DNA of 64,000 bases from JAIBJN01 sp963775625. Its GTDB lineage: Bacteria; Actinomycetota; Thermoleophilia; Gaiellales; Gaiellaceae. How positions within the stretch are numbered: the stretch's first letter is position 1; each line of letters begins with the position of its first letter. The DNA lies in the NCBI GenBank assembly GCA_963775625.1, contig CAVZJM010000016.1, positions 248,001-312,000 on the forward strand, given 5' to 3'. Under the pieces are notes generated by a model that saw only the letters and a list, made by a program, of their open reading frames with translations, made no database searches and had not been told where the DNA came from. Of the stretch, positions 9,601 through 18,759 are shown piece after piece. The position numbers and the translations under genes were made by a program.

Positions 9601-10615
9601 GGAGCGCCGCAAGCTCATCTACCCCTATCCGTCGGATTCGACGAGGACGTCGCCTTCGACATTCTCAATCCCAAGATCGATGACGTCGCACCCGAGCGCG
9701 ACCCCGTGGTTCACGACTTTCGCGTTGTGGGACCTGCTAAACCGTTGTACCCGAGGGCTGGTCAGGTTTCGAGGTCACTCTGCAGGCGTCGGCACCAACA
9801 GACGCTCTCGACGAGCTCGAAGCGCAGCGGCCGCGAGCCTCTGGTCGTCGTTGCCGTCGATTGCTCTGCGACGAATCTCCGACGCTCTGTAAATCCTGTC
9901 GCAGCAAGGAACAGGTCGGTGGACAGGGATGCCTTACACTCTGAAGCGCGACCAGGTTGCAGGGCAGGTTCTTCTCCGCGCGCTACTCGCTGCGCGTATG
10001 GGCAACGGCCACCGTCGCGAGGTGGGGGAGTCCCCGGTCTGGACGGTGCACGTCGATCCACCGGCGATCCCGATCATCGAGGGCACCCTTCCGATCCAGT
10101 GGATCGACTTTCCCTCCTCCGACAACATTCCGACCGGAGGGGGAAGAACGACGCCTTCTTCGCGGATCTGTCAGAGGACGCGCCCGTCGTCTACCTCAAC
10201 TCTTCTTTCGAAGGACTCCCCGAGCTGCTGTCTGACGACGAGAAAGCGGCCTACCGGCGAACTCGCCCTTCGCGAGGCCGAGTACCGCCGGATCGCGACG
10301 TCCGTCTGGCTCGGAATGTTCAACGTCGCGGTGGCCGGTATCAAAGCAGGCCCAGGCGGAAGGAAGAGGACGATGAGCCAGGCCGAACCTGAATTTCCGA
10401 CAATCCCATGGCAGCGGTCGGTTCTCCAAACACTGATTCCACGCATGTTCGACGCGAGCGAGGCGGAGGTTCTTCAAAAGCTCGTAAACGCCCGGGTCGG
10501 GGACGATTCGCGTGAAGTGCAGACTCACGCAGCGGCGGCGATCGGGCGCCTCGTCGACACCGGATCGAACTCCCTCAAGAAGCGCATCAAGCAGCTCTCC
10601 GCAATGGACGCCTAG
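9593..10615 (+). pseudogene. Unknown partner of the paraMORC ATPase, frameshifted
   Basis: The start VAKERRKLIYPYP (GTG at 9593) overlaps or abuts the end of the paraMORC gene. It is followed in other frames by FDILNPKIDDVAPERDPVVH, MPYTLKRDQVAGQVLLRALL, VWTVHVDPPAIPIIEGTLPI and DAPVVYLNSSFEGLPELLSD. A clean C-terminus ends KKRIKQLSAMDA at 10615. The protein is about 330 residues, has no signal peptide or membrane segment, and I recognise no catalytic motif. Its stop directly touches the ATG of the next gene (TAGATG), so the three genes look co-transcribed and translationally coupled. A joint role in defense is inference from the neighbourhood. Confidence 0.6.
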
Positions 10616-11392
10616 ATGCTGAAAACGCTCGATCGTGGCGCGCGGAGCTTGGTAACCGATGCCTTCCTCGTCGATGGAGCACAAGCAGACTTCACGAGGC
10701 AGGGAACGCGAATTCCCTCGCCCCGTCCGGCTCGACGCTCTCGAAGCGCTGTTATGAAGCACGTGATCACGGAGTTCAACGATCCGCCCGAGGCGGACAG
10801 ATGGCTCGGCCCACGCGTTCATGCGGCGCTACGGCTAACACGCCGCGAGGCCGGCGACAGAGACCTCTGGTCATACCTGGGTCTCGTACCGTTCCAGGAT
10901 TACGTTCGATGGCGATTCGTCAACGCACCGGCAACACGGTTCGTCGGGCCCCCTCACGACCATGCGTGGGCCGGCTTTGGTGGGGTGGGAGCTTCTCGCA
11001 ACGGCCCTGACTATGCCGACGTGGTCACCGGATTCCAGATTCAGGACATTCCGAACAGCTTCCGGTTCGACATCTTTCATCGCCGGCCCTCGCGCTCCGG
11101 CTGTCCAGGTCCTGGGAACGTGGCGAGACGGCGAGCCCGCAACGGGTCGTCAGGCGAACAAGTTGCTTCAGGCGATGAACATGGAGCTTGTCACGCTCGC
11201 GCTCGACGCCGACATCCCGGATGCCGGCGCTGACGGCGACAGTGGCTGGCTTCTACAGCGCCGGACGAAGAGAGCCTCGTCGGTGACGACCTTCCGCTCG
11301 GTCCTGGCGACGCGCCAGTACCTGACGATGTCCTGGCGGCGGCAACCGAGCTCGTCCGGGCCATAGCCGAGGACATCAACCTCGGACAGTAG
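10616..11392 (+). pseudogene. Unknown protein, possibly DUF6339-like, frameshifted
   Basis: The ATG at 10616 immediately follows the stop of the previous gene. Segments in different frames read DLWSYLGLVPFQDYVRWRF, a Trp/Gly-rich WARLWWGG-like stretch, GPDYADVVTGFQIQDIPNSF, GRQANKLLQAMNMELVTLAL and a C-terminus TELVRAIAEDINLGQ ending at 11392. The overall pattern resembles the DUF6339 proteins that I recall beside such ATPases, but I cannot confirm this. It has about 255 residues, no membrane segments and no known catalytic motif. Third gene of the paraMORC cassette; island repeat copy B follows 20 bases after the stop. Confidence 0.5.
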
Positions 11393-11413
11393 GAAAGCGG
11401 CTTTCGTGCCGCC

Positions 11414-11467
11414 ACCACCGTGCTACGAGCGGTGCTACGAAAAGCGAGCGAACCGAGCAGAACCGGG
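11414..11467 (+). repeat. Island repeat copy B
   Basis: CCGTGCTACGAGCGGTGCTACG (two GTGCTACG units 12 bases apart) is followed by GCGAGCGAACCGAGCAGAACC, that is, 10-base spaced GAACCGAGC-like units. It lies in the 217-base gap between the paraMORC cassette and the PD-(D/E)XK gene. The arrangement matches copies C and D. Confidence 0.45.
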
Positions 11468-11609
11468 CTGGCGTGGGTGTGGTTAGCCAAGCCATTCTGA
11501 CCCGGGGCGAACCGCTCGGATGGCGATCGCACCCGGGACGTCGTCGGTTGAGGAACAGTCCGACCAGCTCCACTTGTTCGCGGTCCGATGCCCATCGTGA
11601 TCAGCAGCC

Positions 11610-12640
11610 GTGCTTGAGAGGAAGAACGTCTTTCTGATCGCGCGGAGGGGCCACGAAGGTCTCGAGGATCAGCTCACCGAGTTGCTCGCGTTCCTCTGGC
11701 AGGAGGAGCCCGAGCTATTGGGCCGGTGGCTCGCGACGCTCGGCATCGACGCAGGCGCAGAGCCGGTGGTAACTACCCAGCGCGGAGTCGTGGACGGGCG
11801 GCTCGACATCGAGGTCGCCGGCGACGCGAGGGTCGTAGTCGTCGGTCGAAGCGGCTCGACGACCCGCTCGAGCAGATGGGGAAGTACGTCGCGCAGGCGA
11901 GAGACGTTGTGACGACCGGCGAGCGCGCAATCGTCTTGCTCACGCGGTCACCCGAGGAGTGGCCGCCGGGATCCAGGACTTCGCGCTGCTCTCCCGGACG
12001 TGGGCCTCATCCGCTGCCGGTGGCAAACGCTCGGAGAGTCCGTGCGCGAACACGGAGACGTGCTCGCGCAGGACTCCGTTCACATGCTAGAGAGGGAGGG
12101 CCTGGTGCGCACCGGATCCACTCGCGTCCGAAGATTGGGGCACGTGGAGCCGCGCCGGCGACATCGTCGGCCGACTCTGGACGCTCCTAGACGAGGTGCG
12201 ACCCGAGATCGAGACCTTCGCCGACGGCTTGGAGGTCCGCGAGTTGGGGCGTCGGGACGCACTGGCTCTATCGCGATCTCAGGTTCCAGAGCATCGAGGT
12301 GGGGGTCGGGTTCGCCCCCAGCCGCTTCGGGCCCTGTGCTGGGCCGTCGCTTCGCGCCCGCCCGCCCCGCTCCGGAGAGCGACGATGATCCCGTCATCTA
12401 CGCCTGGGCCCCCGACCCCACGCTCGCCGCCGACGAACACGCGCACGCCGCGAGCGATGCTGTGAGCAGTGCCGCCGCACTGGCACCCGACGAAGCACTC
12501 GGCGTCTCGTGGAGCAGCACCCCGGAAGCGGGTCGCCATCGCGTCGGCAATGGTCGTGGCGTCCGACTTCCGGGGCCAACTCGCGGAGGTCGTCGCCTTC
12601 GCGCGAGAGACCGCTTTGCTGTTCGCCCGAGCCGGATACG
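11610..12640 (+). pseudogene. PD-(D/E)XK nuclease-family protein, frameshifted
   Basis: The GTG at 11610 starts VLERKNVFLIARRGHEGLED, then QLTELLAFLWQEEPELLGRW. Residues 60-100 contain DGRLDIEVAGDARVVV followed, one frame over, by an ESKRLDDPLEQMGKYVAQA-like reading: the Asp...Glu-x-Lys signature of the PD-(D/E)XK fold (PDDEXK_4-like). RAIVLLTRSPEEWPPG follows. Later frames give RLWTLLDEVRPEIETFADGL and GTHWLYRDLRFQSIEVGVGF. The length of about 340 residues is typical. The predicted role is a DNA-cleaving defense effector. Repeat B lies upstream and the UDG-like gene downstream; the boundary with the latter is unclear because of frameshifts. Confidence 0.6.
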
Positions 12641-13384
12641 GATCGCCGCCGCGGACGCCTCAGCTGGCTGCCTCCGACCCCGTCTTCGACCGTGAACTGC
12701 GCCAACGAATCGATGACGTCTACCGGACGAACCCGCATCTCCCCCGATCACCGTTCGGAGTTCCCTGGCTGACGAGCTACCTCGGCGACCCGCACGCTCC
12801 GAGTGTGGTTCGTCGCCGAATATCCCAGCCTGACGCAGGTCGAGCGCGCGCCCTTCTCCACCGGAGGCCCAGTGGAACATCAGCATCGGCGACCGGCTGT
12901 TCAGGGAGATGCTCGCGAAGCACCAGTTCAACGCGGCGGCGAGGCGGCCCGGGAGGCTGGCGCTGCTATATACACTGACATCGTCAAGTCGACGTACCGG
13001 GCAAAGAAGTGGAACGCGGCCGCGAGGGAAGAACTCTTCGCGATCGCGGAGGGATGGTCGCCCGTTCTCGCATGGGAGTTCGAGACCGCCCGACCTGCGA
13101 TCCTGGTCGTCCTCGGCAGCCGTACGAAGACGCTGCTCGACCATCTTGTGGAGCGCCGTCTCGTGCCACTCCCGCGAACGGTGATGACCGCGTGGTCGTA
13201 CGTCTACGTCGCATCACGGCCCGATGCCGCCCGCAAGCTCGGGCCGATCCACCCCGTCCGGCTTGCCGAGTACGACCAGCAGTTCGCCGCCATCGCGCAG
13301 CGCCGGGACGGGTATCGCGACGACCGGCTAGGGCTCCGGTGCCTCCCGACCGCCGCTTGGCCAATCGCCCTTTCCTCTCGTAAC
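12640..13384 (+). pseudogene. Uracil-DNA-glycosylase-like protein, frameshifted
   Basis: Segments in several frames read RELRQRIDDVYRTNPHLPRS, WLTSYLGDPHAP, WFVAEYPSLTQVERAPFST, QWNISIGDRLFREML-like, AIYTDIVKSTYRAKKWN, WEFETARPAILVVLGSRTKT and HPVRLAEYDQQFAAIA. The order (AEYPS motif, hydrophobic strand ILVVLGS, late HPVRL) resembles the uracil-DNA-glycosylase superfamily, but canonical UDG residues are not certain. Such proteins occur beside DNA-modification genes. It could instead be a distinct fold. Start and stop are both approximate. It follows the PD-(D/E)XK gene directly and is followed by repeat copy C. Confidence 0.45.
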
Positions 13385-13476
13385 ACCGGGCGTAGGGTTG
13401 GGGTCCGCTCCTGCTGGGCATCACCGCCGCCGGCACCTTTGGCGCCAGCTCCCCAGGCAAGGTGGCGGCGACGGGG

Positions 13477-13522
13477 CGTGCTACCAGCAGTGCTCCCGAA
13501 CTGAGCTCACCGAGCAGAAAGG
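13477..13522 (+). repeat. Island repeat copy C
   Basis: CGTGCTACCAGCAGTGCTCC is followed by CGAACTGAGCTCACCGAGCAG. It shares the two 12-base-spaced GTGCTACC units and the GAACTGAGC/ACCGAGCAG tail with copies B and D. It lies in the gap between the UDG-like gene and the AspBHI-like endonuclease region. Confidence 0.5.
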
Positions 13523-13538
13523 GGAACATCGGATCTGC

Positions 13539-13772
13539 ATGACCAAGACAGTGTCGCGAGACGTGACTCCCCTTCGTCGCTTAGGCGCCCAATACGCAGC
13601 CCGCGCTTTCGGCGGCACGAACCCGTCAACCGCGGCGCGGGTGCTGCAACCTCACCGCGAATGACCCGCGACCTAAGGCGCCCCTCGAGAGCGAGTTGTG
13701 GGCGCTCGCCCTCGACACAGAGCCAACGGCACCCGGCCCGCGGCTCCAGCCCGCCACGGGGGAATCAGGATG
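13539..13772 (+). pseudogene. Small unrecognised protein, frameshifted
   Basis: An ATG at 13539 opens MTKTVSRDVTPLRRLGAQYA (41 codons, stop at 13664). Another frame continues with ESELWALALDTEPTAPG and ends at a TGA overlapping the ATGATG at 13770. Together this would be a protein of about 75 residues. It has no recognisable domain. It could be a small regulator or the N-terminal part of the endonuclease that follows. Confidence 0.3.
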
Positions 13773-15124
13773 ATGACGAACAGCGGTCGCTTGCCCCTCA
13801 AAGCCATCGCCGCCATCGTGAGAAACTGATCGCGTGCGGGATTGGCGACGTCCTTTTCCGCTACCCGAACGATCCACAGTCGGACTCTCCTGTCGTCGAC
13901 GAGCTCCCGAACTTCTTCTTCGAGACGCTCCGTCCCGGAAGCCCGCTGGTGATCCTCGAACGTGGCATCAACCCGATTCGAGGCACCACAACCGGTGCCG
14001 GCGTCGTACGACCGGCGGTGCTGATTCGCAGCAGTCCCCATCGCGTCGGTTCGACAAGCACTCCTTGGCAGGACTTCTTCGACCCCGACAACGGGCACAT
14101 CCAGTCTCGGAGACCACAAGATCGAAAAGGCGAAGGGGCCGGAGATGTCGCCGGGGAACAAGGTTCTCCTCGATGAGCGCGCCAAGCACCAGGCTCGTGA
14201 CGCTGGAACCCGCCTGCGGGCAGCGCCTCTCCTCTTCTTCCTCGCGGTGCCATACGCGGGACGCGTGAAAGGAAACGTCAAGTTCCAGGGGCTCGGCGTG
14301 ATCGACAAGGTCGAAGTCGTCTCGCAGTGGGATCGCCACGCGGCCAAGACCTTCGCGAACTACCGCTTCGACGCAGTGATCCTCTCACTCGCGAGCGAGA
14401 ACGAGAACTTCGACTGGTCTTGGATCAACGCTCGCCGCGACCCGTCGGTATCCCTCGAAGATTCGCTCGCGCTCGCGCCTGTCGCGTGGCGCCGTTGGGT
14501 GAAGGACGGCACAGTCGCACTACCGCGACTACGACGTTCCGTCGCATGCCAGTCGACGGTCGACCCGCTGCAGCAGCGACCGATTTCTGAATCAGCGGAA
14601 GCAAGGATCCTCGCAGACGTCTATAGCTACTACGGAGACAGAAATGGGCATTCGAGGCGCTCGCTGAAGTGGTTGCCGAACACGTCCTCCGTGGGTTCGG
14701 CAACGATTACGCTCGCGGATGGATTACGCCCCGTTCAGGGGACCACGGAGCCGACTTCGTCGCCCGGCTCGACATCGGCTCTGGGTTCTCCAAGACGCGA
14801 CTCGTCGTCCTCGGCCAGGCGAAATGTGAGAAGCCGACGAACCCGACAGGCGGCCGACACATCGCCCGAACCGCCGCTCGCCTCCGGCGCGGGTGGATCG
14901 GCGTCTACGTGACTACGAGCTTCTTCTCACGGGCCGTACAAGCTGAGGTCATCGAGGACGAGTACCCGCTCGTTCTCATCCACGGATTGCAACTTGCGCA
15001 GACCCTTGACGAGATGATGTTCGAGCGTGGGCTCAGCAGTGTGCTCCCGATTTTGAAGGAGCTCGAGGCCGCCTACCCGTCGCGCATTTCGTTTCGCCGC
15101 CCAGCTGAGATCCTGCTCGACTGA
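13770..15124 (+). pseudogene. AspBHI-like modification-dependent endonuclease, frameshifted
   Basis: The N-terminal part resembles the SRA-like DNA-binding domain of AspBHI: IACGIGDVLFRYPND, DELPNFFFETLRPGSPLVIL, STPWQDFFDPDNGHI, then GNVKFQGLGVIDKVEVVSQW and FDWSWINARRDPSVSLED. The C-terminal part is an Mrr-type PD-(D/E)XK domain: FGNDYARGWITPRSGDHGAD, then LVVLGQAKCE (Gln-x-Lys), then WIGVYVTTSFFSRAVQAEV; it ends at 15124. AspBHI family enzymes cut DNA that contains modified cytosine. The enzyme would attack foreign modified DNA. It shares an island with an m5C methyltransferase, so the two specificities must be compatible. There are at least three frameshifts, and the start (ATG 13770 or 13773) is tentative. 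Confidence 0.75.
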
Positions 15125-15169
15125 TTCCACGGAACCTCATCCCGTCGCTGAGCGCCGCTTGATCTCGCG

Positions 15170-15200
15170 CCGGCATGAACGCTGCGCGCGTTCATGCCGG
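15170..15200. terminator. Perfect 13-bp hairpin after the AspBHI-like gene
   Basis: CCGGCATGAACGC and GCGTTCATGCCGG form a perfect 13-base-pair stem with a five-base loop, 45 bases after the stop of the endonuclease and 110 bases before the next gene. No T-run follows, so it is either a high-GC-type terminator or an operator. Confidence 0.45.
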
Positions 15201-15309
15201 TAGCCGGGACAAACTCGACGCAAGCCGGGGGCAAGGCACGCTGATCGACGATCTCTCCTCGCGGACGCCGGAGCGGAGCGTTAGGCGACGCGAGGCTGAG
15301 AAAAGTAGG

Positions 15310-17209
15310 GTGACAACCGTGGCCCAGGTCGAGATCAACCCGCTTCGGTATAGCACCGACGAGCTCGCCGAAGAAGCGGCGCGCCAGTTGGTCCGCAACA
15401 TCCTGAACAGCTATCCGCATGGAACAGATGTCCTTGCCGAGGGCGTCCAGAACGCGGTCGACGAGGTCACACAGGCTCCGTACCCCGACGAAACACGACC
15501 CCTTGTCGTGGTGCGGCTGAACGCGGAGGACGGCTACATCGAGATCGAAGACAACGGGCGCGGCATCGCCCGAAGCCGGATCGAAGAGCTTCTCGCTCCG
15601 AACGTCACTGACAAGTCGCTCTTATTCCGCGAGGGTAAGGTGCGCGGTCACAAGGGGGTCGGCCTCACCTTCCTCGCGTATGGGTTCAACGACTTCTCGC
15701 TCGAATCCCGGACTGCCGAGGGGGATCACTACCGTGTCACAATTCGAGACGGCCGCCGCTGGGCGATGCACGCCGAGCCTCCGGAAGACTCGCCGACTCT
15801 GGTGCAGATCCTGGAGGACGAGATAGCCGACCCGAAGGTGGCCGAACGCGGAACGCTCATCCGCATCCGACCCGACGACACCTCTTCGCCCAGGCGCGTG
15901 AGCACCTCGTTCCCCTCGCTCAGTTTTTCACGCGTTGTGCTTGAGACGCAGACCGCGATCGGGCAGGTGCCGCTCGGCGCGGACGACGCTGATGGAGCGT
16001 CGTCGTTCGACGCGACCCTGGAGTACACAACCAGTGCAGGCGTAAGCGAAGCCCCACAGCCGCTGTCGACCTCCTATCGGTTCCCACATGTCGAAATCAC
16101 GACGCCGCGCGTCCTCGACAGGGACGAATGGAAGAAGCTCGACCGCACGGAGCCGGCCGAGAACGAGAAGGAGGCGTACCAGGCCGTCCATCGTTGGTAT
16201 GACCCGGAGAGGATCGTCGAGCTGCTGGACGAGACCGCCGGTGGAGAGATACTCGGCTCGCGCGCAGAAATTGCCAGCTTCATCGAAGCTCACAAGCTGC
16301 ACGTGTATGCGCTGTGCAGCTACGCGGCCCTCTACCGGGATGCACTCGCGGACGACTGGAAGTTCCCGAGGCGGCGACGACTCCTCCTCCCTGGACTCCG
16401 AGTCGCTACAGATCGGATGATCTCGTCATGGGAGCCGCGAGAGGTCGAGATGGCATACCGCGGCTACGTGAACCGGATCTGGTTGACCTACCACTTCCAG
16501 GGCGTCGAGCCCGACCTCGCCGGAAGAGCTTTCCGCCGGAAGTACAGGACGTGATCCGCGCAACCGAGGGGCGAATCGCGAGCCACCTCATCAACTCAAC
16601 CAAGGCGTTCCTCGAGCCGGTTCCGCGCGGGGGCGGGGAGGACGAGCTGCCGGCCTCGGAGATCCGCTCGAGACCTCGATAAAGCGTCGCGAGCATCCGC
16701 TCGAGCCCTTCGAGATCACGGGCCACGGTCAGATCTCATTCGCGACGACTCCAGAGTCGGAACAGGACGTCATCGCGCTCTTCTCGGAGCTGATCGGCAA
16801 CGGTCTTCTCTCGTGCTACCGACTGGATTACCTAACGGGTGTGGGCATCTACGACGGATACATGCACTTCGACCCCGATCGGGTGAGCGATCGCCTGGCG
16901 GAGACCCTGCCCGGCCGACCAGGGCCCAATCCGCTCAAGGGCGTAGTGGAGTTCAAACACTGTGGCGACGCTCTTGTCGAGGACATCGTCAAGAAGAAGA
17001 AGGAGTGGCACAAGATCCACTGGCTCCTCTGCTGGACCCTCGGCTCGAACACGCGAGACTTCATGGACGATCGAATCAGCTTCACCGAAGCCGCCGACCC
17101 ATCTACCCGGGACTACGCTGGTGTCACCCACCTTGCCGCCTCGGACCGCGGTGGCGCGTACCGCATCCACGTGATCTCGCTACGCGACCTTCTCGAGCAG
17201 GCGAAGTAG
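15310..17209 (+). CDS. GHKL ATPase with C-terminal nuclease-like domain, frameshifted late
   Basis: The first 415 residues are in one uninterrupted frame. The N-box is EGVQNAVDEVTQA, then YIEIEDNGRGIARSRIEEL (the DxGxG ATP motif) and HKGVGLTFLAYGF (glycine-rich lid), as in MutL/Hsp90/MORC ATPases. After the frame's stop at 16554 the protein clearly continues in other frames: FPPEVQDVIRATEGRIASHL, PFEITGHGQISFATTPE, and GVVEFKHCGDALVEDI (an Asp...Glu-x-Lys-like pattern), EWHKIHWLLCWTLG, to a stop at 17209. The C-terminal part looks like a PD-(D/E)XK nuclease or a derivative. Total about 630 residues. The GTG at 15310 or 15319 is the start. It is likely a second ATPase-nuclease defense protein, followed by mazG and another nuclease. 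Confidence 0.65.
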
Positions 17210-17307
17210 GGTAGCCGCGTCAAACGAACCACCTGGCCAGCCTCGGTTAGTAAGGCTCAGGCGCGGAGATAATCGCGGTGCCATGCCGACAGCAGGATGA
17301 TCCCCCT

Positions 17308-17660
17308 GTGGCCGACCTCACTCTGTCGCAACTTCAGGAGCAGCTTCGTCGATTCCGGGACGAGCGGGACTGGGCGCAGTTCCACACGCTCAAGGATCTG
17401 GCCGCTGCCATCACTGTTGAGGCGGCCGAACTCCAGGAGATCCTGCTTTGGCAGCGGCCGGAGGACGAGTCCGAGTTGCTTGCACGTCGCCGGGCCGAAG
17501 TGGAGGCCGAGGTCGCCGACGTCCTCATCCAGGTCGTGAACTTCTCATCGCCGCTGAGGTCGATCTCGGGAAGGCAGTCCTCCGCAAGCTCGACGAGAAC
17601 GACGCGAAGTACCCAGTGGAAAAGGCGTACGGCCGCTCAGCCAAGTACACAGACCTGTGA
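17308..17660 (+). pseudogene. MazG-like nucleotide pyrophosphohydrolase, frameshifted
   Basis: VADLTLSQLQEQLRRFRDER, then WAQFHTLKDLAAAITVEAAE and LQEILLW, EVEAEVADVLIQVVNF: the EAAEL(Q)E...E.ADV pattern holds the metal-binding Glu/Asp residues of all-alpha NTP pyrophosphohydrolases. One base is missing near 17551; the next frame continues AAEVDLGKAVLRKLDENDAK and YPVEKAYG, exactly the family's C-terminus, to the TGA at 17660. The length of about 117 residues is normal. It hydrolyses (d)NTPs. In defense islands such enzymes may deplete nucleotides or respond to modified ones; here that is inference. Its stop overlaps the GTG of the next gene (GTGA). Confidence 0.8.
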
Positions 17661-18684
17661 GCAAGATCGTCATTTTCTCGGCGGCTCGCCAGGACGCGGC
17701 GGCAAACCTCCAACACTCGGTCGTCGAGGGCGTGGGGCTCGATGTCCTCGATGAGTCCCGGATGTTCGCCGAACTTCAAAGCCGCTCGGAGAACGGAAGC
17801 GTCCGGTTGTGGGGTATCCAGCCGGGGGCGCGCGGCTACAAGCTGACGAGTTGGGCGCGAGTCGATCCTCCTGCCGTTGCCTTCTTCTACACGGCGAATG
17901 GGGTTCGCTTCACGGCCACGGCTGGGCCAAAGAGCCAGCGGGCCCGGACGGATCCCAGGGGAATCCCGGGCTGTCCCAAGCAGTTTGGGGTGACCCAAGT
18001 TTTGAGCTGATCGGATTCCTGGAAGATGTCGCCGAGGTCGACATCACGGCCGAAGAGCTCAACCGCGCACTTGGGTTCTCTCCCAACTACCGAATCGGGC
18101 GCGAGTCAGTGGTGCCCGGCGAGGAGTCTCAGGATGCGATCCTTGCCGACTTCGGGTCGGCAGAAGCATTCCGCGATGCCGTTGTCAGCCATTCTGAGAC
18201 CCCACCCCTGGATGAGCTGCCGGCGACATCCACGCCAGTCGAATCGCTGGGAGCGGGATACCGCGAGGACGAGACTGCGACGACCGAGCGAAGCGAGGTC
18301 TACCGAGTCGACCCCGACAGAATCGACCGCGGAACCCAAGCCCACAGCACGACACAGAACCTTCTCGCCGAGCATCTAAGGAGTCGCGGGCTGACGCCTA
18401 GATCCTGGGAGGGCATGGAGCCGCCGTACGATCTGGCTTGGGAAGATGGCGGCGCGATCTTCGTCGCGGAGGTCAAGAGCCTGACCGCCCAGAACGAGGA
18501 GCGCCAGCTGAGGCTGGCCCTGGGGCAAGTCCTCCGATACGGACAGCAGCTCGAGCGAATCAAGAAGCAGGCGATCCAGAATGTCATCGCGACCGAGCGG
18601 AAACCAATCGACTCAGCCTGGATCGAGCTCTGTGCCCGCTACGACGTCAAGCTTGTCTGGCCGGAGACTTTCACCGACCTCTGA
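17657..18684 (+). pseudogene. Putative reader-nuclease: EVE-like N-term plus PD-(D/E)XK, one frameshift
   Basis: It starts VSKIVIFSAARQDAAANLQH, overlapping the mazG stop by four bases. The N-terminal part (RLWGIQPGARGYKLTSWARV, AVAFFYTANGVRF, then one frame over HGHGWAKE and SQAVWGDPSFELIGFLEDV) resembles the EVE/ASCH-type fold that binds modified bases; this is my inference. The C-terminal domain has PPYDLAWEDGGAIFVAEVKS followed by LRLALGQVLRYGQQLERI, the Asp...Glu-x-Lys and alpha-helix pattern of a PD-(D/E)XK nuclease. A single missing C near 17911 explains the frame change. About 341 residues. Probably a modification-dependent nuclease encoded with mazG and the GHKL protein. Confidence 0.6.
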
Positions 18685-18759
18685 GCCCGCAACCACCGCC
18701 ACGGCTGACGAGGCCCTACCCTTTCTGGGGACGAAAGCTGGCTTCTGGCGGCCAATCTC

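Noticed and set aside
16815..16840. GTGCTACC-like sequence resembling the island repeat
   Set aside because: A single unit inside the coding sequence (SCYRLDYL); lacks the second unit and the GAACTGAGC tail.
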